From CAIQPV01 sp964480365 (GTDB taxonomy: Bacteria > Pseudomonadota > Gammaproteobacteria > Burkholderiales > Gallionellaceae), in contig CAYZPM010000003.1 of the NCBI GenBank assembly GCA_964480365.1, positions 91,298-155,297 on the forward strand: a DNA stretch of 64,000 nucleotides, given 5' to 3'. This document shows positions 33,523-41,863 of this stretch, one piece after another; positions within the stretch are counted from its first letter, which is position 1, and the number at the start of each line of letters is the position of its first letter. Under the pieces are notes generated by a model that worked only from the letters and a program-made list of their open reading frames with translations, did not search any database and was not told the origin of the DNA. Both the position numbers and the translations under genes were made by a program.

Positions 33523-34919
33523 GCACCCAAAAGACCAAATCCCATTCAACGCCGCACCGTCCATCACAAGGTAACCGGGATTTTCGTAACCGAACCAAGC
33601 GCAACGAAAAGCAGCCTGATGGTCAGAAAAATACTCCGCGCGGTGCGCCGCAGCCGCACACGGGCGTAGCCACTGCACAACCCGGCATCATCCTCCACGC
33701 AGGTCGAGAAAAATCTCTGTTGCGCCGCCACCCGTGGATTTTCTCCGGCGCGGTTGAGTGCGTTAATGGCGCACCTGCCAATGGCGACACGCTTCCCGTG
33801 CGTAGCGCGCAGGGCGAATTTCTCGCTTGGGCAGCATACAACTCCGGTTCGCAAATTACTGCGCGCGTGTGGTCGTGGCTTGAGGCGGAAAAAATTGATG
33901 CCGATTTCTTCCGCCGACGGATTGCTAATGCCTTGGCGGCACGCAACCTCAACCCCCTCCCTCAATCCCTCCCCCACGGGGAGAGGGAAGAAAAGTCCTT
34001 CTCCCTCCGGGGGAAGGGTTGGGAAGGGGGAGCGCGTTTGATCCACGCCGAATCAGACGGCCTGCCGGGATTGATTGTCGATCAATACGGCGACGTGCTG
34101 GTGATGCAAATCGGCAGTGCGGGAGCAGAACGTTGGCGCGACACCTGCGCCGATATCCTGCAAGAATTATGCAATCCCGTATGCATTTACGAACGCTCCG
34201 ATTCCGACTCGCGCACGCTGGAAGGCTTGGAGTTGCGCAACGGCGCGCTGCGCGGCACATTGCCCGATAATGTGGAAGTGTTGGAGAACGGCCTGCGCTT
34301 CAAGGTGGATGTGGCGGCTGGGCAAAAAACCGGCTTCTATTTCGACCAACGCGACAACCGCGCACTGACCGAAACACTGGCGCGCGATAAAGATGTGCTG
34401 AATTGTTTTTGCTACACCGGCGGCTTCTCGCTGTATGCGTTGCGCGGCGGCGCAAAGTCGGTGTTATCCATAGACGCATCCGGCGATGCACTGCGCATCG
34501 CCGAAGAAAATGTAGCGCGCAACTGCCTGGATGCTTCACGCGCCGAGTGGCAGGAAGCGGACGTGTTCCTGGCACTGCGCAAGCTGCGCGACCAAGGCCG
34601 CTCATTCGATCTCATCATCCTCGACCCGCCCAAGTTCGCCCCCACCGCCGCCTTCGCCGAAAAAGCTGCACGCGGCTACAAGGACATCAACCTGCTCGGC
34701 TTCAAACTGCTCAGACCGGGCGGCATCCTCGCCACCTACTCCTGCTCCGGCGGCATCAGCGAAGACCTGTTTCAGAAAATCATCGCAGGCGCGGCGCTGG
34801 ATGCCGGCGTGGACGCGCAGATCGTGCATTACCTGCACGCCAGCGCCGATCATCCGGTGTTGCTGAGTTTTCCGGAAGGGGCGTATTTGAAGGGGTTAGT
34901 GCTGCGGGTGGGGTTGTAG
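33519..34919 (+). CDS. rlmI: RlmI-type 23S rRNA cytosine methyltransferase with in-frame repeat insertion
   Basis: A 466-residue SAM-dependent rRNA methyltransferase of the RlmI/PUA group. A basic low-complexity leader (~1-50) precedes the PUA-like domain (KSLLRRHPWIFSGAV). The methyltransferase core has KTGFYFDQRDNR, VLNCFCYTGGFSLYA, LDPPKFAPT and LATYSCSGGIS. Between LAARN and RLIHAESDGLPG a 78-base palindromic repeat is read in frame, adding about 26 residues (Pro/Gly/Glu-rich). It overlaps xerC by four bases. Confidence 0.93.
   Translation: MSTQKTKSHSTPHRPSQGNRDFRNRTKRNEKQPDGQKNTPRGAPQPHTGVATAQPGIILHAGREKSLLRRHPWIFSGAVECVNGAPANGDTLPVRSAQGEFLAWAAYNSGSQITARVWSWLEAEKIDADFFRRRIANALAARNLNPLPQSLPHGEREEKSFSLRGKGWEGGARLIHAESDGLPGLIVDQYGDVLVMQIGSAGAERWRDTCADILQELCNPVCIYERSDSDSRTLEGLELRNGALRGTLPDNVEVLENGLRFKVDVAAGQKTGFYFDQRDNRALTETLARDKDVLNCFCYTGGFSLYALRGGAKSVLSIDASGDALRIAEENVARNCLDASRAEWQEADVFLALRKLRDQGRSFDLIILDPPKFAPTAAFAEKAARGYKDINLLGFKLLRPGGILATYSCSGGISEDLFQKIIAGAALDAGVDAQIVHYLHASADHPVLLSFPEGAYLKGLVLRVGL
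33953..34030. repeat. palindromic repeat inserted in frame within the rlmI-like gene
   Basis: The 78-base unit begins CCCCCTCCCTCAATCCC and ends GGGAAGGGTTGGGAAGGGGG; its ends are near inverted repeats and an inner pair (AGAGGGAAG / CTTCTCCCT) extends the hairpin. The same family occurs at 36364-36501. Its length is a multiple of three, so the reading frame survives. Confidence 0.9.
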
Positions 34920-34968
34920 TTTTTAGGTTGTCGGGGGATCGCCAAAAACCAAGTGGACTACAACACGG

Positions 34969-35355
34969 TTAGAGTTTCTTCTCAATATGAGCAATCGTGA
35001 GCTTCATTTCCTCAATCAAACGGTCACCCTTTGGAGATTCTGCTTTTAAGGTGACCTCCCATTTCTTGAGTAATCCTTTTAACATGCGCAGGCTGAATTC
35101 GTAATAACGGACAAAATGTCGGAGCTCGAACACAATTGCAGCTTGGCGATCCAAATAAAGAACTCCAGTTTTTTCATCCGGCTCAACCAACTCCTTCACC
35201 AATTTATGATATGCATCGAATTCCCTCGTTGCAGCTTCAAGGCTACGAACATGAAAGAATTGATATACAGACCACAGAAATGCAATTGCTGCACCTGTCG
35301 TACCCAAGAGAGCGAGGTGTGTGGTTAGCCAAGATGCTATAGCGGCGATATCCAT
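34969..35355 (-). CDS. hypothetical single-pass membrane protein
   Basis: A 128-residue protein with one N-terminal membrane segment (about 14-34, LALLGTTGAAIAFLWSVYQFF) and a long helical cytosolic part (SLEAATREFDAYHKLVKELVEP, KGLLKKWEVTLKAESPKG). It resembles small membrane-anchored scaffold proteins, but I recognise no family. It lies between the rRNA methyltransferase and hemF, 57 bases downstream of hemF in its direction. Confidence 0.65.
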   Translation of the reverse strand: MDIAAIASWLTTHLALLGTTGAAIAFLWSVYQFFHVRSLEAATREFDAYHKLVKELVEPDEKTGVLYLDRQAAIVFELRHFVRYYEFSLRMLKGLLKKWEVTLKAESPKGDRLIEEMKLTIAHIEKKL

Positions 35356-35411
35356 AACTCTAACTATTTAGCTCAGTTTGTTGTCCAAAGCGGCAGATGC
35401 CTCTCGTAACT

Positions 35412-36344
35412 CTACACCCAATCCTTCGGCACCAAAAACTTCTCATACAATTCCGCTTCCGGCGTGCCCTTCTCCGGTTGCCAGTCGTAGCGCCATTTCA
35501 CCAGCGGCGGCATGGAAAGCAGAATGGATTCGGTGCGTCCATTGCTTTGTAGGCCGAAGATGGTGCCGCGATCTATCACCAGATTGAACTCGACGTAGCG
35601 GCCACGGCGATATAGTTGAAAGTCGCGTTCGCGCTCTCCGTAAGGCGTGTCTTTGCGTTTTTCCAGCAGGGGGACGTAGGCCGATAGGTAATGGTCGCCT
35701 ACGCTTTGCTGGATGGCGAAGCAGGTGTTGAAATCCGGTTCGCTCATGTCATCGAAGAAGATGCCGCCCACACCGCGCGGTTCGTTGCGGTGTTTGAGGA
35801 AGAAATATTCATCACACCATTTTTTGTATTTCGGGTGCAGGCCTGCGCCGAAAGGAGCCAGCGCGTCCTTGCAGGTTTGATGGAAGTGCATGGCATCTTC
35901 TTCGAAGCCGCAATAAGGCGTGAGATCCATGCCGCCGCCGAACCAGAATACGCTGTCGCCATCGGGCTTATGCGCCATGAACATGCGCACATTCATGTGA
36001 GAGGTGGGCGCATAAGGATTGCGCGGGTGCATCACCAGCGACACGCCCATCGCTTCCCAACTGCATCCGGCCAGTTCCGGGCGATGCGCGGTAGCCGAGG
36101 CGGGCACCTTGTCGCCCTGCACATGCGAGAACGCCACACCGCCGCGTTCCAGCACGTTGCCTTCTTCGAGAATGCAGCTAATCCCTTCCCCGAACGTAGT
36201 CGGAGCCTGTCCTGAGCTTGTCGAAGGACGCTGCCATTGGTCGCGCAGGAATTTTTTGCCGTCTACTTGTTCCAGGCGGGCGACGATCGAGTCCTGCAAT
36301 TTGAGCAGGTATTGTTTGACTGCGGCAGAATTAACGTTACTCAT
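35412..36344 (-). CDS. hemF: oxygen-dependent coproporphyrinogen III oxidase
   Basis: A 310-residue HemF converting coproporphyrinogen III to protoporphyrinogen IX. GGVAFSHVQGDKVPA, SLVMHPRNPYAPTSHMNVR, FGGGMDLTPYCGFEEDAMHFHQ, RGVGGIFFDD and EFNLVIDRGTIFGLQSNGRTE are family blocks. Near the N-terminus (about residues 40-52), PSTSSGQAPTTF has no counterpart I recall in the family and is encoded by a dispersed palindrome at 36205-36229. The remainder looks functional. Confidence 0.95.
   Translation of the reverse strand: MSNVNSAAVKQYLLKLQDSIVARLEQVDGKKFLRDQWQRPSTSSGQAPTTFGEGISCILEEGNVLERGGVAFSHVQGDKVPASATAHRPELAGCSWEAMGVSLVMHPRNPYAPTSHMNVRMFMAHKPDGDSVFWFGGGMDLTPYCGFEEDAMHFHQTCKDALAPFGAGLHPKYKKWCDEYFFLKHRNEPRGVGGIFFDDMSEPDFNTCFAIQQSVGDHYLSAYVPLLEKRKDTPYGERERDFQLYRRGRYVEFNLVIDRGTIFGLQSNGRTESILLSMPPLVKWRYDWQPEKGTPEAELYEKFLVPKDWV
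36205..36229. repeat. dispersed palindrome inside hemF coding sequence
   Basis: GTCCTGAGCTTGTCGAAGGAC and flanking bases form a palindrome widely dispersed in proteobacterial genomes (seen on the other strand as CCTTCGACAAGCTCAGG). Here it is translated in hemF as PSTSSGQA. It is the second repeat found inside a housekeeping gene in this window. Confidence 0.85.
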
Positions 36345-36363
36345 TTCTTTTTCCGAGGTATCT

Positions 36364-36501
36364 CCCCCTCCCTCATTCCCTCCCCCGGCGGGATAACCAG
36401 CGACTTAGCTGCGGTTTTTTGCAGCTTAGTCGAATGGCTAGTTGTTTCATCCAGAGGGAGGCCGAGTCCTTCTCCCTCCGAGGGAAGGGTTGGGAAGGGG
36501 G
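36364..36501. repeat. palindromic repeat (same family as in rlmI) interrupted by a second repeat
   Basis: The outer unit starts CCCCCTCCCTCATTCCCTCC and ends GGGAAGGGTTGGGAAGGGGG, like the copy at 33953-34030. Its loop side is split by a 58-base copy of the hairpin repeat found at 6613 and 9291 (here 36393-36450). It lies between the hemF start and the tsaC stop. Confidence 0.85.
36393..36450. repeat. dispersed hairpin repeat, copy 3 (nested)
   Basis: ATAACCAGCGACTTAGCTGC / GCAGCTTAGTCGAATGGCTA: the stem ACTTAGCTGC/GCAGCTTAGT is perfect. The left and right ends correspond to the copy next to the transducer stop at 6613-6671. It is inserted within another palindromic repeat. Confidence 0.8.
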
Positions 36502-36505
36502 TAAA

Positions 36506-37048
36506 TTAACTTCGGATGATTTTACCATCCACCCATGCACGTATCGTGGACGGTTTTTTGCGTTTGCCCACGCGTCCCGGCAATACCCACACCTGCACCC
36601 CGAACAAGCGCTGGCATTGCGCGTAGGTACGCGCAGGTTTTCCGCCGCTGCGGTTGGCGCTGGTAGAAACCAGCGCCATGTCGAGTGCGTTGCACAATGC
36701 CGCCGCTTCTGAATGCGCGGTGAGTCGCACCGCAAGGGTGTCGTGAGCACCGCGCAGCCAGCGCGGGCAGCTTGGTTTTGCAGGCATTAAATACGTGATC
36801 GCCTGCGCGCCGTTACGTTGTAATTTGTCCTGCTCGTTGGGGAGAAGCGGTTTCAGGTATGGCGCAAGTTGCGCATATTTGCTTGCGATGAGGATCAGTC
36901 CCTTGCGCTGCGGGCGTTGCTTGAGTTTCAGCAAACGCAGCACCGCGTTGCGGTTGCGCGGGTCGCAGCCGAGTCCGTAACAGGATTCGGTGGGGTAGAC
37001 GATCAGGCCGCCGCGCGCGAGGTGTGCGGCAATCGCGTGAGAGAACAT
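36506..37048 (-). CDS. tsaC: L-threonylcarbamoyladenylate synthase
   Basis: A 180-residue YrdC/Sua5-domain enzyme making threonylcarbamoyl-AMP for the t6A37 modification of ANN-decoding tRNAs. GGLIVYPTESCYGLGCD, RPQRKGLILIAS, LAVRLTAHSEAAALC and MALVSTSANRSGG are the YrdC blocks. The frame extends upstream to 37114 but that part is translated palindromic repeat; ATG 37048 has AGGA upstream and gives the usual length. Confidence 0.93.
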   Translation of the reverse strand: MFSHAIAAHLARGGLIVYPTESCYGLGCDPRNRNAVLRLLKLKQRPQRKGLILIASKYAQLAPYLKPLLPNEQDKLQRNGAQAITYLMPAKPSCPRWLRGAHDTLAVRLTAHSEAAALCNALDMALVSTSANRSGGKPARTYAQCQRLFGVQVWVLPGRVGKRKKPSTIRAWVDGKIIRS

Positions 37049-37076
37049 CTTGGGCTGTCCTAAGCTGGGCAAAATG

Positions 37077-37119
37077 TAGGTCGGGCTTTGCCCGACATGG
37101 TGGGCAAAGCCCACCCTAC
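37077..37119. repeat. double-hairpin palindromic repeat upstream of tsaC
   Basis: Two hairpins in a row: GTCGGGC/GCCCGAC followed by TGGGC/GCCCA, within taggtcgggctttgcccg...cccaccctac. The short copy at 22004-22029 is related. It lies between tsaC and purD. Confidence 0.75.
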
Positions 37120-37154
37120 GGTTACATTCTTATTCGTATTTATCCGTGGCTAAA

Positions 37155-38426
37155 TTATTTCTTCGAAAGAGCGCGCCAGCCGATGTCGCGCCGCATCTGG
37201 CAGCCATCGAAATGGATGCTATCGGCAATTTCATAGGCGCGTTTCTGCGCCATCTTTACCATATCGCCCAGCGCGGTAGCACATAGCACACGTCCGCCAT
37301 TGGTGACGACTTTGCCGTCCTGCATGGTCGTGCCCGCATGGAATACATGTGCGTCTCCCAGCTTCTTTGGTATGCCGGTAATGACATCGCCTTTGCGCGG
37401 CGTGTCCGGATAATGGGCGGCGGCCATTACCACGCCGAGCGCGGTGCGCCTGTCCCATTCCGCTTCCACCTTGTCCAGTGTACCGTCAATGGCGTGTTCG
37501 ACTATCGCTGCGAAATCGCTTTTCAGACGCAGCATGATCGGCTGAGTTTCCGGGTCGCCCATGCGGCAGTTGAATTCCAGAACCTTGGCATTGCCTTGCT
37601 CATCTATCATCAAGCCTGCATAGAGGAAGCCGGTGTAGGTGATGCCCTCTTTTTCCATGCCGCGCACGACTGGCTGGATAACCTCGCGCAACACCCGCGC
37701 ATGGAGTTGCGGCGTAACTACATGTGCAGGGGAATACGCGCCCATGCCACCGGTGTTGGGGCCATTGTCACCGTCCAGCAAGCGTTTGTGATCCTGACTG
37801 GTGGCCAGCGCCAGCACATTTTTGCCATCCACCATAACAATGAAGCTGGCTTCTTCGCCTGCCAAGAATTCCTCGACCACCACGCGCGCTCCGGCATCCC
37901 CCAGCTTGTTGTCGGAGAGCATCATGTCTATGGCGGAGAACGCTTCATCCTTGCTCATCGCCACCACTACGCCCTTGCCTGCCGCTAACCCGTCGGCCTT
38001 GATCACGATAGGCGCACCGTGTTTTTCCACATAGGCGCGTGCTGCTGTCGCATCGCTGAAGGTCTGGTAGAACGCGGTAGGGATGTTGTGGCGCACCATG
38101 AACGCCTTGGCAAAATCCTTGGAGGATTCCAGTTGTGCCGCCGCTTTGGTCGGGCCGAAAATTCTTAGTCCGGCAGCGCGGAAGGCATCCACGATACCCG
38201 CAGCCAGCGGCGCTTCCGGGCCGACCACGGTCATGTAGATGTCTTCGCGTTTGACGAATTCGATCAGGTCGGGAATGGCGGTGATGGCGACATTCTCCAC
38301 ACCGTCTTCCAGCGCGGTGCCCGCATTACCGGGTGCAACATATACTTTCTGCACCTTGACGCCTTGCGCCAAGCGCCAAGCCAGCGCGTGCTCACGTCCG
38401 CCGGAACCGATGACCAGAATCTTCAT
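37155..38426 (-). CDS. purD: phosphoribosylamine-glycine ligase
   Basis: GAR synthetase of 423 residues, second step of de novo purine synthesis. ILVIGSGGREHALAWRLAQ, VGPEAPLAAGIVDAFR, IVIKADGLAAGKGVVVA, GPNTGGMGAYSPA, and EFNCRMGDPETQPIM are the ATP-grasp GARS blocks. It overlaps the stop of the preceding DUF2283 gene by four bases (ATGA), so it is translationally coupled to that small gene. Confidence 0.97.
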   Translation of the reverse strand: MKILVIGSGGREHALAWRLAQGVKVQKVYVAPGNAGTALEDGVENVAITAIPDLIEFVKREDIYMTVVGPEAPLAAGIVDAFRAAGLRIFGPTKAAAQLESSKDFAKAFMVRHNIPTAFYQTFSDATAARAYVEKHGAPIVIKADGLAAGKGVVVAMSKDEAFSAIDMMLSDNKLGDAGARVVVEEFLAGEEASFIVMVDGKNVLALATSQDHKRLLDGDNGPNTGGMGAYSPAHVVTPQLHARVLREVIQPVVRGMEKEGITYTGFLYAGLMIDEQGNAKVLEFNCRMGDPETQPIMLRLKSDFAAIVEHAIDGTLDKVEAEWDRRTALGVVMAAAHYPDTPRKGDVITGIPKKLGDAHVFHAGTTMQDGKVVTNGGRVLCATALGDMVKMAQKRAYEIADSIHFDGCQMRRDIGWRALSKK

Positions 38427-38620
38427 GCAGCCATCCGCTCAAATGAAAAGTTAGGCAGATCGACTCTCTCTGCTGCATGTTCGATAGTGATGCCGCAAAC
38501 TTTGCCGTTCTCATCAAGATCGAGCAGCGTGTTTTCGTCCACATCATTGGTTTCGGCGACAGTAGTCGCGCGCAACTCGATATAAAGTGTGTCGGTATCC
38601 TGAAAATATTTAATCTTCAT
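38423..38620 (-). CDS. DUF2283 protein (possible antitoxin)
   Basis: A 65-residue DUF2283 protein: MKIKYFQDTDTLYIELR followed by DENTLLDLDENGKVCGITIEHAAE. AGGAGG precedes ATG 38620. It overlaps the end of the DUF4258 gene upstream (38610-38620) and the start of purD downstream. DUF4258/DUF2283 gene pairs recur in bacteria and have been treated as putative toxin-antitoxin modules; function here is not shown. Confidence 0.85.
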   Translation of the reverse strand: MKIKYFQDTDTLYIELRATTVAETNDVDENTLLDLDENGKVCGITIEHAAERVDLPNFSFERMAA

Positions 38621-38852
38621 TGCTGAACCTCCTGTCGAAGAAAGCATTGTGTACGGTCTCGCCATCAGAAAGTAGGATAACACGGAGAAACTTACCATCG
38701 GCTTCCAGAATTGCCGCCCAACGACGGATGCGCCCATCTGTCTGTATGACTTCTTTGATTGGCTGGTCGATTACCCGCTGTATCCACTCAAGCTGAATTT
38801 CAGCCCGATCCGGGCGAACTCGCATCGTCTGAAAATATTGAGTGAATTTCAC
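38610..38852 (-). CDS. DUF4258 protein (possible toxin)
   Basis: An 80-residue protein of the DUF4258 type (FTQYFQTMRVRPDRAEIQLEWIQRVIDQP, RRWAAILEADGKFLRVILLSDGETVHNAFFDRRF), a RelE/BECR-like small fold by family description. It starts at GTG 38852, nine bases after the purH stop, and overlaps the DUF2283 gene by 11 bases. The pair thus sits inside the pur transcription unit. Confidence 0.8.
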   Translation of the reverse strand: MKFTQYFQTMRVRPDRAEIQLEWIQRVIDQPIKEVIQTDGRIRRWAAILEADGKFLRVILLSDGETVHNAFFDRRFSNED

Positions 38853-38861
38853 AGTGGCGTG

Positions 38862-40427
38862 TTAGTGCCTGAAATGGCGGAAACCCGTAAATATCATCGC
38901 CAGACCATGTTCGTCCGCCGCTGCGATCACTTCTTCGTCGCGCATCGAACCACCGGGTTGAATCACGGCTTTCGCGCCCGCCGCCGCCAGCACATCGATG
39001 CCGTCGCGAAAAGGGAAGAAGGCATCCGAAGAGACAACTGAATCCATCAGACTTAAACCCGCGTTCTGAGCTTTGATCGAGGCGATGCGTGTGCTGTCCA
39101 CGCGGCTCATCTGCCCTGCGCCCACGCCCAGCGTATGCCCATTTTTGCAAAAAACAATCGCATTCGATTTTACGTATTTCGCTACGCGCCAGGCGAACAG
39201 CAAGTCTTGCAATTGTTCGTCGCTGGGCTGCGTTTTGCTCACTACCTTGAGTTGCTCTGCTTGCACGTTGAGAGTGTCCGGCGATTGCACTAGCAGGCCA
39301 CCGCTGACACGTTTAAAGTCATATTGATTGTGCGCGTTGGACAGTGGCACGGTGAGCACGCGTACGTTCTGTTTCGCCGCCGTCACCTTGAGCGCAGCTT
39401 CGGAAGCGGAAGGCGCGATGATGAGTTCGACGAATTGGTTTGCAGTGATTTGTGCCGCGCTCTCTGCATCCAGTTCGCGGTTGAAGGCGATGATGCCGCC
39501 GAACGCGGAAGTGGTGTCGGTGGCGTAGGCCAGTTTGTAAGCATTCAGCGCGCTGTCGGCGATGGCAACACCACACGGGTTGGCATGTTTGACGATGACG
39601 CAAGCCGGTTGGTCGAAAGTCTTGACCAATTCCCACGCTGCATCGGCATCACCGATATTGTTGTAGCTCAACTCCTTGCCCTGCAACTGGGTGTAGTCGG
39701 CGATGCCGCCCGCTACCGGAATGAGGTCGCGGTAAAACGCGGCGCTCTGATGCGGATTCTCGCCATAGCGCATCTCCTGCACCTTGGCGAAATTGAAGTT
39801 GATCTGCGCCGGAAATGCATTCTTCGTGCCGTCCGCGTTGATCGTGGTGAGATAGTTGCTGATTGCGGAATCGTAAGCGGCGGTGTGCGAGTAGGCTTTC
39901 TTCGCAAGGTCGAAACGTGTCGCGTCACTCACCGCACCGCCGTTGGTCTGCATCTCGGCCAGCACATCCGAGTAATCTGCCGGGTCGGTGACAATGGCGA
40001 CATGCGCGTGGTTCTTCGCCGCCGCGCGCACCATGGTCGGGCCGCCAATGTCGATGTTCTCAATGGCATCCTCCAGCGTGCAATTCGGCTTGGCTACGGT
40101 GGCGCTGAACGGGTATAGGTTCACCACCACCAAGTCTATGGTCGGGATGCCGTGTTTTTCCAGCGTGGCGACATGCTCAGGTAAATCGCGCCGCGCCAGA
40201 ATGCCTGCGTGAACTTTCGGTTGTAACGTCTTTACGCGACCGTCTAGCATTTCGGGAAAACCGGTGTAATCCGCCACTTCAGTGACCGGGATGCCGTTGT
40301 CGGCGAACAGCTTTGCGGTGCCGCCGGTGGAAAGGATTTTTACGCCGAGTTGGTGCAAGCCTTGGGCGAATTCGAGTGCGCCGGATTTGTCCGATACGCT
40401 GATGAGTGCTTGTTTGATGATAGCCAT
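38862..40427 (-). CDS. purH: bifunctional AICAR formyltransferase/IMP cyclohydrolase
   Basis: A 521-residue enzyme for the last two steps of IMP synthesis. The N-terminal MGS-like cyclohydrolase domain (ALISVSDKSGALEFAQGL, LSTGGTAKLF, GRVKTLQPKVHAGILA) and C-terminal transformylase (QMRYGENPHQSAAFY-type block, VKHANPCGVA, SAFGGIIAFNRELD, DAFFPFRDGID, PGGSMRD) are complete. ATG 40427 is the family start; the frame opens six codons earlier. Confidence 0.97.
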   Translation of the reverse strand: MAIIKQALISVSDKSGALEFAQGLHQLGVKILSTGGTAKLFADNGIPVTEVADYTGFPEMLDGRVKTLQPKVHAGILARRDLPEHVATLEKHGIPTIDLVVVNLYPFSATVAKPNCTLEDAIENIDIGGPTMVRAAAKNHAHVAIVTDPADYSDVLAEMQTNGGAVSDATRFDLAKKAYSHTAAYDSAISNYLTTINADGTKNAFPAQINFNFAKVQEMRYGENPHQSAAFYRDLIPVAGGIADYTQLQGKELSYNNIGDADAAWELVKTFDQPACVIVKHANPCGVAIADSALNAYKLAYATDTTSAFGGIIAFNRELDAESAAQITANQFVELIIAPSASEAALKVTAAKQNVRVLTVPLSNAHNQYDFKRVSGGLLVQSPDTLNVQAEQLKVVSKTQPSDEQLQDLLFAWRVAKYVKSNAIVFCKNGHTLGVGAGQMSRVDSTRIASIKAQNAGLSLMDSVVSSDAFFPFRDGIDVLAAAGAKAVIQPGGSMRDEEVIAAADEHGLAMIFTGFRHFRH

Positions 40428-40454
40428 GTCAGTTCCGATATACAAAGGTAGTGG

Positions 40455-40718
40455 TTACGATTTTATTTTATGCGCCTGAATTTTTTTGCGCAGAGTGTTG
40501 CGGTTCAGCCCTAATAACTCGGCAGCCCGCGTCTGGTTTCCGCCTGCGTGATCCAGCACAGTTTCAATCAGCGGCTTCTCGACGCAATTGATTACCATGT
40601 CGTACACCGCACAGGAAGGATCTTCGCCATCGAGATCGGTAAAATAATCGCCCACCGCCTGACGCACATACCGCGCCACTTCGTTTTCATTTAACACACC
40701 ACGCTCCCCTTTTTTCAT
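40455..40718 (-). CDS. fis: Fis-family DNA-binding protein
   Basis: An 87-residue Fis homologue. The C-terminal helix-turn-helix GGNQTRAAELLGLNRNTLRKKI is nearly identical to Fis, and the N-terminal half (VARYVRQAVGDYFTDLDG) fits the dimerisation region. It overlaps dusB by four bases, the same dusB-fis arrangement as in enterobacteria. It is a nucleoid-associated growth-phase regulator; the same cluster continues to purH. Confidence 0.95.
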   Translation of the reverse strand: MKKGERGVLNENEVARYVRQAVGDYFTDLDGEDPSCAVYDMVINCVEKPLIETVLDHAGGNQTRAAELLGLNRNTLRKKIQAHKIKS

Positions 40719-41722
40719 GCTGCCAGCGCCTCGATATATTGCAGACTTTCTCCAGCCTGCAACTGCCCCTCAAAAAAGTCATTCACCGCTTTTAATTGTT
40801 CCGTAATGCTTTCCAGTTGGTTCATGTGGTGGCGAAAATGTGCTGAACCCGCCAACCCCTTGGTGTACCAGGAGATGTGCTTGCGCGCGACGCGCAGGCC
40901 GGTGTGTTCGCCATAGAACTCATACAGCTCACGCACATGCGCGGTCAGCACAAGCTGGATTTCGTCCACTTGCGGTGCTGCGAGATGTTTGCCAGTAGCG
41001 AGAAAATGTGCGATCTCGCGGAACAACCACGGACGGCCTTGCGCGGCGCGGCCTATCATCACCGCATCGGCGCCGGTATGTTCCAGCACGTATTTGGCTT
41101 TCTCAGGGGTGGTGATGTCGCCGTTGGCGATAACGGGAATCTTAATTGCGGACTTTACTGCCGCGATGGTGTCGTATTCTGCTTCGCCGGTGTAGGCGCA
41201 GGCGCGCGTGCGTCCATGAATGGCGAGCGCCTGAATGCCGCTGGCTTCTGCAATCTGTGCGATAAGCACCGCATTGCGGTTGCCCTTGTCCCAGCCGGTG
41301 CGCATCTTCAACGTTACCGGCACATCCACTGCACCAACCACCGCTTCGAGAATTTCTGCCACCAGTTTTTCGTTCTGCATCAACGCGGAACCGGCCATCA
41401 CATTACATATCTTTTTAGCCGGACAACCCATGTTGATATCTATGATTTGCGCACCCGCATCAACGTTGTAGCGTGCGGCCTGCGCCAGCATCTTGGGATC
41501 AGCGCCGACGATCTGCACCGAGATGGGATCGGCCTCGCCTTCGTGGTTGGCGCGCCGTTTGGTTTTCTCTGAACCGTACAGCAGCGAGTTGGAGGCCACC
41601 ATTTCACTCACCGCCATGCCTGCCCCCATGCGCTTGCACAGCATGCGGAAAGGCCGATCCGTCACGCCAGCCATGGGGGCGACGATGAGGTTATTTTTCA
41701 GTTTATGGGAGCCGATTTGCAT
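40715..41722 (-). CDS. dusB: tRNA-dihydrouridine synthase B
   Basis: A 335-residue FMN-dependent enzyme reducing uridine in the tRNA D-loop. LKNNLIVAPMAGVTDRPFR, NMGCPAKKICNVMAGSALM (catalytic Cys), VTLKMRTGWD, LAIHGRTRACAYTG and VIANGDITTPEKA are the Dus blocks. It heads the dusB-fis-purH-DUF4258-DUF2283-purD unit and is divergent from the Ubi-type hydroxylase across a 141-base gap that must carry both promoters. Confidence 0.96.
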   Translation of the reverse strand: MQIGSHKLKNNLIVAPMAGVTDRPFRMLCKRMGAGMAVSEMVASNSLLYGSEKTKRRANHEGEADPISVQIVGADPKMLAQAARYNVDAGAQIIDINMGCPAKKICNVMAGSALMQNEKLVAEILEAVVGAVDVPVTLKMRTGWDKGNRNAVLIAQIAEASGIQALAIHGRTRACAYTGEAEYDTIAAVKSAIKIPVIANGDITTPEKAKYVLEHTGADAVMIGRAAQGRPWLFREIAHFLATGKHLAAPQVDEIQLVLTAHVRELYEFYGEHTGLRVARKHISWYTKGLAGSAHFRHHMNQLESITEQLKAVNDFFEGQLQAGESLQYIEALAA

Positions 41723-41863
41723 TTTGTTTTCCGCGAGGGGCGGTGATTATAAATTAATCAATCGCCTCGTGCTATTATTCTGGTTGTCACAATTAACATA
41801 AAAACAATTCAGCCACGAATTAACTGTTATTCGGCAGCTACTTGTTGTTCCAAGGTTAAATTA

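Noticed and set aside
37049..37114. Longer N-terminus for tsaC
   Set aside because: The added residues are translation of a palindromic repeat and are not part of the YrdC family.
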